A DNA stretch of 33,858 bases from Alphaproteobacteria bacterium (GTDB lineage: Bacteria > Pseudomonadota > Alphaproteobacteria > UBA2966). Location: positions 1 to 33,858 of the forward strand of contig JABILA010000081.1 in the NCBI GenBank assembly GCA_018654745.1. The letters are read 5' to 3'. The translations under genes were made by a program, and so were the position numbers. Shown one piece after another: positions 1 through 9,900 of this stretch; positions within the stretch are counted from its first letter, which is position 1; the number at the start of each line of letters is the position of its first letter. The notes under the pieces are model-generated. The model was not told the origin of the DNA and ran no database searches. It was given only the letters and a program-made list of their open reading frames with translations.

Positions 1-279
1 CGGATGCTCGCCAATGCAGGAAATCCTTCGTCCTCTGACAGAATGCGCATGCCTTTGATAAATGTTCTCTGTGTCAATGCACTGACACCAAGCCCCGACA
101 AAACTGCATTTTGAACAGCAGCGATTCCAGGGCTGCGGTATCAATTCCTCCAGACGACGTATTTGCAGGCTTATAGCCGGCTGAGTACGCCCCAGCACAT
201 CGCCAGCCTTGGTATAGCTAGCCAAATCGGACACGGTTACGAATGCACGCAAGAGATCAGCTGAAAGATTTACGGCCAT
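1..279 (-). pseudogene. LysR-type regulator remnant with internal deletion
   Basis: Translation from the ATG at 279 (minus strand) gives a typical LysR DNA-binding start: an AVNLSADLLRAFVTVSD helix, then a recognition helix ending in QPAISLQIRRLEEL. Homology stops at about position 142. In another frame, from about 138 down to 1, the sequence reads YRSPGIAAVQNAVLSGLGVSAL, which is the distal part of a LysR effector-binding domain. The roughly 160 central residues expected in this about 300-residue family are missing and the reading frame changes at the joint. I therefore see an internal deletion with a frameshift; the C-terminus runs off the window. It was probably the divergent activator of the creatininase genes, which is inference from position only. 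Confidence 0.75.
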
Positions 280-301
280 ACCAGTATTTCCATTAGGATA
301 T

Positions 302-326
302 TTTATAAATACATTTTAATTATAAA
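302..326. promoter_or_regulatory. AT-rich dyad between lysR remnant and creatininase
   Basis: Perfect 7-bp inverted repeat TTTATAA-N11-TTATAAA in the 112-bp divergent spacer. Its arm length and spacing fit a LysR-type binding dyad, and it lies 23 bp before the regulator start and 65 bp before the creatininase start. The surrounding DNA is very AT-rich, so a chance match is possible. Confidence 0.35.
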
Positions 327-391
327 TTTTTCGAATTCATGATCAAGGCTTAAGTTCTCCACGCACCTAATAAAACGGGAATTGGTAGATC

Positions 392-1222
392 ATGTCCGAA
401 AATACAACATACAACCACGATACAGTTTTTGCTGCAGAGCTGTGCTGGCCTGATTACGCCGAGAGGGTTTCAAACGGCGAAGCGATGCTGCTCATTCCAA
501 TTGGGTCAATGGAGCAACATGGCCACCACATGCCGATGCATGTCGACGTACTTTTGCCGACTGAATTCTCGCGACGGATTGCCAACGAAGTTGATGCCCT
601 GGTCACCCAGCCATTTGTCTACGGATATAAATCACATCCAAAATCAGGCGGCGGAAACCATCTTCCAGGAACTACAAGTCTTGATGGAGCCACGATGATT
701 TCTGCACTGAAAGACATTATCAAAGAATATGCACGCCACGGCGCACGCAAGATTACCTTGATGAACGGCCATTTCGAGAACTCGTGGTTCATCATCGAAG
801 GCGTCGACGTTGCCCTTCGCGAACTTCGGTGGGACGGCATAAACGATGTCAAGATTGTCGTTTTGTCTTATTGGGATTTTGTCACAGACGAAACCATTGA
901 AAAACTTTATCCAGATGGATTTTCCGGTTGGGATATTGAACATGGAGGCGTCCTCGAAACATCCTTGATGATGTCACTGTACCCAAACCTGGTTCAATTG
1001 GACCGCGCCGTGGATCACCCACCCGCGACCTTCCCACCCTATGATGTGTACCCTGTAAATCCAGACTGGATTCCCCCCAGTGGCACACTCTCCTCGCCGG
1101 CCCAGGCCAGTAAGGAAAAAGGTGATATCCTGCTTGAAGTCTGCACCAAAGGCATTGTCGAAGCCTTGACGTCAGAATTTGGATTGTCTGACTCAAAAAT
1201 TGTAAAAATGAGAACTGCTTAA
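392..1222 (+). CDS. crnA: Creatininase (creatinine amidohydrolase)
   Basis: Opens the creatinine ring hydrolytically to creatine in the cytoplasm. The 276-residue protein has the usual family length and closely resembles Pseudomonas creatininase over its whole length. Visible are IPIGSMEQHGHHM with Glu41 and His43, Asp52 in the MHVDVLLP stretch, the SGGGNHLPGTTSLDG loop (86-99), and LMNGHFEN with His127 and Glu129. These correspond, with a constant offset of seven, to the metal ligands Glu34, His36, Asp45, His120 and Glu122 of the P. putida enzyme. The conserved tail IEHGGVLETSLM and DHPPATFPPYDV is also present, which separates true creatininases from the wider superfamily. It is first gene of a pair with creatinase, 112 bp apart. 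A purine-rich GGGAA lies upstream of the start, rather far from it. Confidence 0.95.
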   Translation: MSENTTYNHDTVFAAELCWPDYAERVSNGEAMLLIPIGSMEQHGHHMPMHVDVLLPTEFSRRIANEVDALVTQPFVYGYKSHPKSGGGNHLPGTTSLDGATMISALKDIIKEYARHGARKITLMNGHFENSWFIIEGVDVALRELRWDGINDVKIVVLSYWDFVTDETIEKLYPDGFSGWDIEHGGVLETSLMMSLYPNLVQLDRAVDHPPATFPPYDVYPVNPDWIPPSGTLSSPAQASKEKGDILLEVCTKGIVEALTSEFGLSDSKIVKMRTA

Positions 1223-1229
1223 CCACTAA

Positions 1230-1269
1230 ACCGCCCGGGCCAAGACGGCCCAGGCACCACCCGGGCGGT
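1230..1269. repeat. GC-rich stem-loop between creatininase and creatinase
   Basis: ACCGCCCGGG and CCCGGGCGGT form a perfect 10-bp stem enclosing 20 nt, with a second small stem GGGCC/GGCCC starting inside it. No T-run follows, so it is not a canonical intrinsic terminator. It starts 7 nt after the crnA stop and could limit read-through or protect the upstream mRNA. Confidence 0.6.
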
Positions 1270-1334
1270 CAGACCTGATGATCTGACGACAACGAAACCG
1301 AAAGTTTCGCCATACAACTCTAGAGGAGACGACA

Positions 1335-2555
1335 ATGGGTCACACAGACGACATGTTACATGTAATGGAATGGCATAATGGCGATAAATCCTACTTGCCT
1401 TTTTCAGAAGCCGAAATGGACCGACGTCAAAACGATGTCCGTGGCTGGATGAGCAAATCGGATGTCGATGCAGTATTATTCACTTCCTATCACTGCATCA
1501 ATTATTATTCGGGCTTTCTTTACTGCTATTTCGGACGAAAGTACGGCATGGTGGTCACGGCAGACAAGGCAACAACGATCTCCGCCGGTATTGACGGTGG
1601 CCAACCTTATCGCCGTTCCCATGGTGACAACATTACGTATTCAGACTGGAATCGCGACAATTTCTACAAAGCGATCCGGCAATTGACCAAAGGTGCCAAA
1701 CGTATTGGTATCGAATTTGATCACGTCCATCTTGATTACCGCAAAGCACTTGAAGAAGCCCTTCCCGGTGTCGAATTCGTTGATGTTGGACAAGCCTCCA
1801 TGTGGATGCGGACCATCAAATCAGATGAAGAAATCAAACTGATCAAGGAAGGTGCAAACACCTGCGACATTGGTGGTGCAGCCTGTGCCGAAGCCATCGC
1901 AGCAGGTGTGCCGGAACATGAAGTTGCCATCGCCTCTACAAGCGCCATGCTGCGAGAAATTGCGGGCAACCATCCCTATGTCGAATTGATGGATACCTGG
2001 ACCTGGTTCCAGTCGGGCATCAACACAGACGGCGCGCACAACCCGGTCACCAACAAGAAAATCGAATCAGGTGACATTCTCAGCATCAACTGTTTCCCGA
2101 TGATCTTCGGTTATTATACAGCATTGGAGCGGACGTTGTTCTGCGATCATGTTTCAGATGCGCATCTGGATCTTTGGGAGAAGAACGTAGCCGTTCACGA
2201 GCGCGGGCTTGAGTTGATTGTACCCGGCGCAAAATGCAGTGACATCGCAATCGAACTGAATGAAATGTATCGCGAATGGGACTTACTCAAATACCGCTCA
2301 TTTGGATATGGCCATTCGTTTGGTGTGTTGAGCCACTACTACGGACGCGAAGCTGGCGTCGAGCTTCGTGAAGACGTTGACACAATTCTGGAGCCAAACA
2401 TGGTCGTTTCCATGGAGCCGATGATCATGTTGCCTGAGGGCTTGCCTGGTGCTGGTGGTTACCGCGAACACGACATCCTGGTCATCCATGAAGATAGTGC
2501 AGAAAACATCACCGGCTTCCCTTACGGCCCGGAGCACAACATCATCAAGAGCTAG
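1335..2555 (+). CDS. Creatinase (creatine amidinohydrolase)
   Basis: Hydrolyses creatine to sarcosine and urea. The 406-residue protein has the pita-bread fold of family M24 without needing metal; P. putida creatinase has 403 residues and the match runs end to end. Visible blocks are FTSYHCINYYSGFLYC (49-64), SAGIDGGQPYRR, LMDTWTWFQSGINTDGAHNP with His235 aligned to the catalytic His232 of P. putida, FGYGHSFGVLSHYYGREAG, and SMEPMIMLPEGLPGAGGYREHDI. These blocks argue for creatinase rather than a prolidase or ectoine hydrolase. An AGGAG ribosome-binding site stands 6 nt before the ATG. Its product, sarcosine, is the substrate of the sox genes in the facing operon. Confidence 0.95.
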   Translation: MGHTDDMLHVMEWHNGDKSYLPFSEAEMDRRQNDVRGWMSKSDVDAVLFTSYHCINYYSGFLYCYFGRKYGMVVTADKATTISAGIDGGQPYRRSHGDNITYSDWNRDNFYKAIRQLTKGAKRIGIEFDHVHLDYRKALEEALPGVEFVDVGQASMWMRTIKSDEEIKLIKEGANTCDIGGAACAEAIAAGVPEHEVAIASTSAMLREIAGNHPYVELMDTWTWFQSGINTDGAHNPVTNKKIESGDILSINCFPMIFGYYTALERTLFCDHVSDAHLDLWEKNVAVHERGLELIVPGAKCSDIAIELNEMYREWDLLKYRSFGYGHSFGVLSHYYGREAGVELREDVDTILEPNMVVSMEPMIMLPEGLPGAGGYREHDILVIHEDSAENITGFPYGPEHNIIKS

Positions 2556-2578
2556 TTGTTACTCCCCTGAGCAACTCG

Positions 2579-2614
2579 TGCCCGGAGCAGAAATTCTGTT
2601 TCGGGCATTTTTTT
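2579..2614 (+). terminator. Intrinsic terminator after creatinase
   Basis: Stem TGCCCG/CGGGCA continued by CAGAA/TTCTG across a small internal loop, followed by a run of seven T (2608-2614). It lies 24 nt after the creatinase stop, in the 176-bp convergent gap with the pyc operon. I see no equally clear terminator for the minus-strand operon there. Confidence 0.8.
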
Positions 2615-2731
2615 GGGCTTTGGGATGCAAAGATGTATGGACACAAATGGCCGCACATCGTTTGCAATATACTCAGGACGATGACTGGATATCTATTCGA
2701 ATACGCCCCCGTTTGAGCGCTCTGATGTTAA

Positions 2732-5700
2732 CTACGAAAATTCGATCAACAAATCTTTTGCGTCAACCTGCGTACCAGGCTGAATCCAGATTCTCTGGAT
2801 TGTACAGTCACGATCAACATGCAACGGTGTTTCCATTTTCATGGCTTCAATCGTTAAGAGCAAATCGCCAGAAATAACTTTCTGTCCCTCTTGTACCGCA
2901 ATTGAAGCAACAACGCCTGGCATCGGTGCGGGAAGTTGATCAGGGTTGCCTGCTTCTGCTTTGGGATGGCTCTCTACCGTGGCCGCAACAGACTTGTTCG
3001 CTATCCGGACTGCACGCGGTTGACCATTGAGTTCGAAAAAGACTTTAACGTTTCCTTCCTCATCTACATCTCCGATTGCAACACACCGAATATTAAGTGT
3101 CTTGCCAGCTTCCAGCTCAATACCGATTTCCTGGCCGGGTTCCATGCCATAGAAAAATACCGGTGTCGGTAGAATCTCAACTGGACCATACAGTCGCCGA
3201 TGCTCGGCATAGTCCACAAATACCTGGGGATACATCAGATAGGATTGCAGTTCTTCATCACTAATGCCGCGATCCACTTTGCGCTCAACCTCAATCTTGA
3301 CTTCATCAAGCATTGCTGGGGGTACGGACGCCCCTGGCCGCACTGATATTGGTTTGCCACCCTTCAGTATCTTCGTTTGCAAAGCCTTGGGGAAACCTCC
3401 AGGTGGTTGGCCCAAATCACCATGAAACAGCGATACCACAGATTCAGGAAACGCGACTTCGCGATCTGGATCCTCGACCTCAGCGCGAGATATACCGGCG
3501 GATACCATCGACAAAGCCATGTCACCCACGACTTTGGACGACGGTGTCACTTTGACGATGTCGCCAAACATTTGGTTCACTTCAGCATATGTTTCCGCCA
3601 CCTCGTGCCAACGCTCCTCCAAACCCAATGAACGCGCTTGTTCCTTCAGATTGGTAAATTGCCCACCTGGCATTTCATGGAGGTAAACCTCCGAGGCCCC
3701 AAACCGCAGGTCACTCTCGAAGCCGGAATAATCCTTGCGCACAAACTCCCAGTAGTTTGAAAACCGACGCACGACAGATGGATCAATTCCACTATCGCGA
3801 TCCGTGTCGCGCAGAGCTTCAATAATAGATCCAAGATTCGGCTGCGACGTTAATCCGGAAAAGCTGTCCATGGCCGCATCAACAGCATCCACCCCGGCAT
3901 CGACCGCAGCCAGAACACTGGCAGCTGCAATGCCTGACGTGTCGTGTGTATGAAAATGAACAGGCAGGTTAGTCTCAGCTTTTACGGCTTCGACCAATAA
4001 TTTAACAGCGGTCGGTTTGCATAATCCCGCCATGTCCTTGATACCGATAATATGGCAACCGGCATCTTCAAGTTCTCGTGCCATTCTGACGTAGTAATCC
4101 AGATCGTACTTGGGACGGCCTGGATCCAGCAAATTGCCGGTATAACAAATTGCACCCTCCAGCAACTTGCCGCTTTCCAGCACTGCATCCATGGCAACCC
4201 GCATATTCTCGACCCAGTTCAGGCTATCAAATACCCTGAACAGATCAACGCCACTGTCAGCAGCCTGTTTTACGAACGCCTGCACCACGTTGTCCGGATA
4301 GTTGGCGTAGCCAACACCATTAGCACCCCTGAGCAACATCTGGAACAAAACGTTGGGTATGCGCTCGCGCAAATGGCGCAGGCGATCCCAGGGGCATTCC
4401 TTCAGAAAACGCATGGACACATCAAAAGTCGCACCGCCCCAACATTCCAGACTGAATAAATCCGGCAACAGATGGGCATAGCTTTCAGCCACCTGCATCA
4501 TATCGTAGGTTCGCATGCGCGTAGCCAGCAAGGATTGGTGCCCATCGCGCATGGTCGTATCAGTAATCAACACGCGTTGTTGGTCTTTCATCCACTGGCT
4601 GAACCCTTCTGCGCCCAGTCCCAGCAACAGATCGCGTGTCCCCTTCCGAGGCACTCCGATTTCATGTGACGGCACCTGGGGCAATGGATGAGGCTCGGGC
4701 GCTTTGCGGCCTTCGACTTCGGGATTTCCATTTACGATCACTTCGCCGATGAAGTTCAGCAATCGCGTTGCCCGATCACGACGTTTGGGAAAGTGAAAAA
4801 GTTCAGCTGTTTCGTCAATAAAACGCGTGGTGTAGCTGGCATCCTTGAAGGTCGGATGATTGATCAGATTTTCGACAAAAACCAGGTTGGTCATCACACC
4901 CCGAATGCGAAACTCCCTGAGGGCACGATCCATACGCGCGCGCGCTTCTTCCGGAGTTGCACCGCGACAGGTCACCTTCTCCAGAAGACTGTCGTAATAC
5001 CGCGTAATAACTGCACCCGCATATGCCGTACCACCGTCGAGCCGAACACCAAATCCGGTCGCACTACGATAAACATTGATGCGACCGTAATCGGGGATAA
5101 AATTTGCTTCCGGATCTTCCGTGGTCACACGGCACTGCAGGGCATGCCCTGTCAGGTGGATATCGCCCTGATGTGGTACCCCGGTTTCTTCCGTATGCCC
5201 AATGCGTCCGCCACCGGCGATCAGTATCTGGGCTTTTACGATGTCAATACCGGTGACTTCTTCCGTCACTGTGTGTTCAACCTGGATACGCGGATTCACC
5301 TCGATGAAATAGAAAACGCTGGTATCTGCATCCATCAGAAACTCTGCGGTCCCGGCACATTCATAACTAGCCGTTCGCGCAAGACGCAGAGCGGCATCAC
5401 ATAGTTCTGTGCGTTGATCGTCAGTCAAATACTGCGCAGGTGCTCTTTCAACAACTTTCTGGTTCCGGCGCTGAACGGTGCAGTCACGTTCAAATAAATG
5501 CACGACCGTGCCGTGTTTGTCACCCAACAACTGGACTTCAACATGTCGGGCACGGCGCACCAGTTTCTCAAGATAAACTTCGCCATTCCCGAAAGCACTT
5601 TCAGCTTCACGTCGACCGGCTGTAACTTCTTGTTCCAGCTCGTCTTCTGTCTCGATGACACGCATGCCGCGCCCACCGCCACCCCAGGAAGCTTTCAGCA

Positions 5701-6178
5701 TTACCGGATAGCCGACTTCAAGCGCCATCTTGTGTACTTCGGCCATGTCATCTGGCAATGCACCAGATGCCGGCATGACAGGCGTTCCGGCTTTGACCGC
5801 CATATCACGAGCAGAAATCTTGTTGCCCAACGAGCGCATCACGGCCGCGGTTGGCCCAACGAAAGTAATATCATTTGCAGTGCAGGCTTCGGCAAATTCA
5901 GGGTTCTCGGATAGAAATCCGTAGCCTGGATGAATGGCGTCACAGCCAGCCAATTTTGCAACCCGGATCATCTCTTCAATTGTCAGATAGGCCTTGACCG
6001 GACCGAGCCCTTCTCCAATCCGATAGCTTTCATCCGCCTTGAAGCGATGCAGGGAGAGCTTGTCCTCTTCTGCGTAGACAGCGACTGTCCTGAGCCCCAT
6101 TTCATTGGCCGCTCGAAAAACCCGGATCGCAATCTCACCCCGGTTCGCAACCAGAAGCTTCTTGAATTTCATATGCAT
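2732..6178 (-). CDS. pyc: Pyruvate carboxylase (biotin-dependent, full length)
   Basis: Carboxylates pyruvate to oxaloacetate with ATP and bicarbonate. The 1148-residue chain carries all three parts. Biotin carboxylase occupies about 1-460: WGGGGRGM glycine loop (165-172), FERDCTVQRRNQK, and EVNPRIQVEHTVTEE. The carboxyltransferase occupies about 535-830: DTTMRDGHQS (540-549), GIKDMAG with Lys714 as the likely carbamylated lysine, and HFHTH metal ligands 741/743. The C-terminal biotinyl domain has EAMKMETP with biotinyl-Lys1114. I chose the ATG at 6178 (MHMKFKKLLVANRGE) because a GGA motif precedes it and homology begins there; an upstream ATG at 6235 adds 19 unrelated residues. It is the last gene of the glyA-sdaA-sox operon, 115 bp after soxG. 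That position suggests a dedicated anaplerotic step for pyruvate made from sarcosine. Confidence 0.95.
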   Translation of the reverse strand: MHMKFKKLLVANRGEIAIRVFRAANEMGLRTVAVYAEEDKLSLHRFKADESYRIGEGLGPVKAYLTIEEMIRVAKLAGCDAIHPGYGFLSENPEFAEACTANDITFVGPTAAVMRSLGNKISARDMAVKAGTPVMPASGALPDDMAEVHKMALEVGYPVMLKASWGGGGRGMRVIETEDELEQEVTAGRREAESAFGNGEVYLEKLVRRARHVEVQLLGDKHGTVVHLFERDCTVQRRNQKVVERAPAQYLTDDQRTELCDAALRLARTASYECAGTAEFLMDADTSVFYFIEVNPRIQVEHTVTEEVTGIDIVKAQILIAGGGRIGHTEETGVPHQGDIHLTGHALQCRVTTEDPEANFIPDYGRINVYRSATGFGVRLDGGTAYAGAVITRYYDSLLEKVTCRGATPEEARARMDRALREFRIRGVMTNLVFVENLINHPTFKDASYTTRFIDETAELFHFPKRRDRATRLLNFIGEVIVNGNPEVEGRKAPEPHPLPQVPSHEIGVPRKGTRDLLLGLGAEGFSQWMKDQQRVLITDTTMRDGHQSLLATRMRTYDMMQVAESYAHLLPDLFSLECWGGATFDVSMRFLKECPWDRLRHLRERIPNVLFQMLLRGANGVGYANYPDNVVQAFVKQAADSGVDLFRVFDSLNWVENMRVAMDAVLESGKLLEGAICYTGNLLDPGRPKYDLDYYVRMARELEDAGCHIIGIKDMAGLCKPTAVKLLVEAVKAETNLPVHFHTHDTSGIAAASVLAAVDAGVDAVDAAMDSFSGLTSQPNLGSIIEALRDTDRDSGIDPSVVRRFSNYWEFVRKDYSGFESDLRFGASEVYLHEMPGGQFTNLKEQARSLGLEERWHEVAETYAEVNQMFGDIVKVTPSSKVVGDMALSMVSAGISRAEVEDPDREVAFPESVVSLFHGDLGQPPGGFPKALQTKILKGGKPISVRPGASVPPAMLDEVKIEVERKVDRGISDEELQSYLMYPQVFVDYAEHRRLYGPVEILPTPVFFYGMEPGQEIGIELEAGKTLNIRCVAIGDVDEEGNVKVFFELNGQPRAVRIANKSVAATVESHPKAEAGNPDQLPAPMPGVVASIAVQEGQKVISGDLLLTIEAMKMETPLHVDRDCTIQRIWIQPGTQVDAKDLLIEFS

Positions 6179-6293
6179 GCAAATTCCAATGGTTAACACA
6201 AATTGAGCATCTGGCCAGAGCATCCAGAAAGGCAACCGTTTCGATCCGGCTCAACGTTAACCGGTCATTTACGAACCATGTGGGAAAGCAAAC

Positions 6294-6959
6294 CTAGTCT
6301 TTGATCACCAGCCCATATTCAATACATGCATCCTGAAGCCAGAGCCAGACATAGTCTGAAAAACTGCGTCGCACGATCAGTTCCCAGGACTCCGGACCAG
6401 ATCGAAAAATCAGTGCCTGGGTTTTTGCAAATACCGACGTTACGACTTTGCCAACAGGGAAATTCTTGTTGTGAACATCATAGGGCGTTGATTTTTTAAG
6501 CACATCCACTGCATTGGCACCCGACAAACAAATAACGGTTTGGCCACCGGATACATTCACAATAGCAAAATTGCCGCTCATGGCAGAACGCATATCGCGT
6601 TCCAACTGGAAAGCCTGCTGACCCGGTACCAGCACCAGCCATTCATTGGGTGAAACCCAGTACGCAATGAATTCGCCTTGCAGTGAACTTTGCAAGGGGC
6701 CCGGCAAATCAAGTCCCAGAACTTCTTTGACGCCTGACAAAAATTCAGCGTCTTCAATGCTGCCACGCAATACCAGATGGCCAAGAAGTTTAACCTCCTT
6801 GATCTCAACGCCTCCCGCATCCGCACTATGTGCCGAGAGTGTGGCGAGATCCGCGTGATACAACGGACTTTCTGCACGAGGCTGCAAACTGCCTGTTTTG
6901 TGCGGCAGCTGGTCCATCTGGGCAATGCTTTCGACATTTGACGCTGTGGAATCAGACAT
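6294..6959 (-). CDS. soxG: Sarcosine oxidase gamma subunit
   Basis: Structural subunit of heterotetrameric sarcosine oxidase, 221 residues, within the usual size. Family-typical stretches are RAESPLYHADL near the start, WVSPNEWLVLVPG, VNVSGGQTVICLSG and VLKKSTPYDVH. The fold is related to the folate-binding GcvT/YgfZ group. The start at 6959 is set by a GGAGAA site 8-9 nt upstream and by the 8-bp overlap with the soxA stop, which suggests translational coupling. An ATG at 7133 would add 58 residues read through soxA and is a shadow. The gene order soxB-D-A-G is the standard one. Confidence 0.9.
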   Translation of the reverse strand: MSDSTASNVESIAQMDQLPHKTGSLQPRAESPLYHADLATLSAHSADAGGVEIKEVKLLGHLVLRGSIEDAEFLSGVKEVLGLDLPGPLQSSLQGEFIAYWVSPNEWLVLVPGQQAFQLERDMRSAMSGNFAIVNVSGGQTVICLSGANAVDVLKKSTPYDVHNKNFPVGKVVTSVFAKTQALIFRSGPESWELIVRRSFSDYVWLWLQDACIEYGLVIKD

Positions 6960-9900
6960 TTTGGCGTTCTCCTTCCGGATCCAGAAATACAGGACTACAA
7001 ATTTCTGCCTCAATAACGCTACCATCTGGTTGCGGGTAAAAAACAGCTTCACCCATGCGATCCAGACCACCTCGAACCAGACCCATGGCAATGCTATGGC
7101 CCAGATTTGCGCTGTAATAACTTGAAGTGACATGACCCAGCATAGTCATGGGTATCGGTTGCGTGGGGTCCAGCACCGCTTGCGATCCTTCTGGTATGAC
7201 GGTTAACGGATCTTTTGTTTTAAGGCCCACCAATTGCTTGCGGTTTGGCTTGACGCAGTCTTCCCGCGCCATGCCACGCTTTCCGATGAAACTGAAAGGT
7301 TTTTTCACCGAAACGCACCAACCCATTCCAAGGTCATAGGGATGGAGTGAACCATCCGTATCCTGACCCGCAATGATAAATCCTTTTTCTGCGCGAAGAA
7401 CATGCATAGTTTCGGTACCGTAAGGCGTCAAATTGTATTTTGCCCCGTGTTCAAACAGCTTCTCCCATACATACAAGCCATAATTCGCCTGAACGTTGAT
7501 CTCGTAGGAAAGTTCTCCGGTAAATGAAATGCGATAAACCCGGGCAGGCACATCAGCAACTGTCCCCTCGCGCAAGTCCATAAACCTGAAAGTATCCTTA
7601 TCCAGATCAATGTCGTCACAAATTTCGGACAATAATTTACGGCTGTTGGGGCCTGAGATCGTCATGGTTGACCAGTGATCGGTTACCGTATTGAAGAAAA
7701 CTTCGAGCTCGGGCCATTCGGTCTGGTGATATATTTCCAGCCATTCCAGCACATGCGCCGCGCCACCGGTAGTTGTTGTCATAAGGAAATGATTTTCAGC
7801 GAGGCACGATGTTACACCATCGTCAAACACCATTCCGTCTTCGCCGCACATCAAACCGTAACGACATTTTCCGACGGCAAGTTTAGCCCATGGATTGGTG
7901 TAAACCCGGCCCAGAAATTCCCGGGCATCTTTTCCCTGGATGTCAATTTTTCCTAACGTTGAAGCATCAAGAATGCCAACGCTTTCACGAGTAGACTTGC
8001 ATTCGCGGTCCAGCGTGTCTTGCATGCTTTCACCCGGCTTCGGGTAATACCACGGACGCTTCCACTGACCGACATCTTCAAAAAGTGCCCCATTTTCGCT
8101 ATGCCACTTGTGCATGGCAGAAAATCGTTTCGGGTCGAACAGTTCCTTGCAGTGACGACCGGCAATCGCCCCGAAGCTGACCGGCGTATAATTGGGACGG
8201 TAAACAGTTGTGCCAGTTTCCGGAATAGTCTTGTTCATGGATTTGGCCGCGATAGCCATACCGTTGATATTTCCGAGTTTGCCCTGATCTGTGCCAAAGC
8301 CCATAGCGGTGTAGCGTTTGACATGCTCAATGGATTCAAAACCTTCGCGGGTCGCAAGTTCGATACCAGCCGCCGTTACATCATTTTGGAAATCAACAAA
8401 CTGCTTTGGGGCACGGCTTGTTGGACGACTGTGCGGAACATGGAACAGCGCCATGGGTGCCCCCTCCGAAATCGCCTCAACTTTCAACTCCGGTGCGGTC
8501 GCAGAAACATCATAACCAGCGTTCATTGCGGCTTCATTCCCTGCTGCTGTACCCTCCTTCAGACAATCCCCAAGACCGTATGAGGCGTTGATGCCACCAG
8601 CTGTCAACTGGTTCTGGATGGTTGCACCGGGAACAAATCCGACAGCTTCATCATTCCATGCCGGGCGGCTTGCGGTGTGACACGACAAGTGAACAACCGG
8701 GCTCCAGCCACCTGAACTGGCCAGAGTATCGCACTGCAAACGTGATATCTTTCCTGTTACGCTTTCGCCATTTTCATTAATTGATGCAACTGACACAGCG
8801 TTTACTCGTTTACCGCCATGGGCCTCGATAACCGCTGATCCAGTGATAATATGCAGACCACGCCTTTTGGCGTCCTCCACAAGATCACCTTCCGGATTTG
8901 GCCTCGTATCGACAATTGCGACAACCTTGCGGCCAGCATCGGCCCAGTCCAGAGCAGTTTGATAGGCGTGATCATTGGTCGTCATCAATACAAGGTTTTT
9001 ACCAGGCACGACGCCGTAGCGGTTAATGTAGGTGGATACGGCGGACGCCAGCATACATCCGGGAACATCATTGTTGGCGAACACCAAAGGTCGTTCATGT
9101 GCCCCCGTGGCCAACACAACCCATTTGGCGCGGACGCGATGTAGCCGTTGCCGGATCTGACCTTGAGGTGCCTTATCGGATAGATGATCAGCACATCTTT
9201 GATGGATCGTCAGAAAATTATGATCGTGATAACCGTTTACAGTCGAGCGTGGCAACATCATGACATCGGGGAATGTAGCAAGTTCTGCAATAGCTTTTTG
9301 CACCCAGTCGGCAGCCGGTTCGCCATTGATGTTCTCCCGACTGTGTAACAGTGATCCACCAAATTCCGACTGCTCATCTGCAATAATGACACGCGCGCCT
9401 GAGCGTGCAGCACTTAGGGCAGCGGACAAGCCAGCCGGACCGGCACCGACGACAACAACATCTGCATGCTGATGTATGTGATCATAGCTATCGGGATCGT
9501 TCTCGCGCGGTGAGCGTCCCAGACCAGCAGCCTTGCGAATGAACTTTTCATAGGTGCTCCACATGGATTGCGGATACATGAAAGTTTTGTAGTAGAATCC
9601 CGGTGTCAGCATCGAACCGCCGACTTTGGCAGCGATACCCATCACGTCAAAGTCGACATTTGGCCAGCCATTGGTTGAGTTGCAGACCAGACCGTCAAAC
9701 AGTTCTTGCTGGGTTGCGCGCACGTTTGGCACCTGGGTTGCTTCCGTTGCACCCATTTGCAGAACAGCATTCGGTTCTTCAGCACCGGCCGAAATAATGC
9801 CACGTGGTCGGCTATATTTGAAACTGCGAGCAACAACGTTTACGCCGTTCGCCAGGAGAGCGGAAGCCACAGTATCGCCTTGAAGCCCTTGATAGGATTT

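Noticed and set aside
1335..2555. Ectoine hydrolase (DoeA) or prolidase for the M24-family gene
   Set aside because: The whole-length match to creatinase blocks, and the creatininase neighbour, fit creatinase much better.
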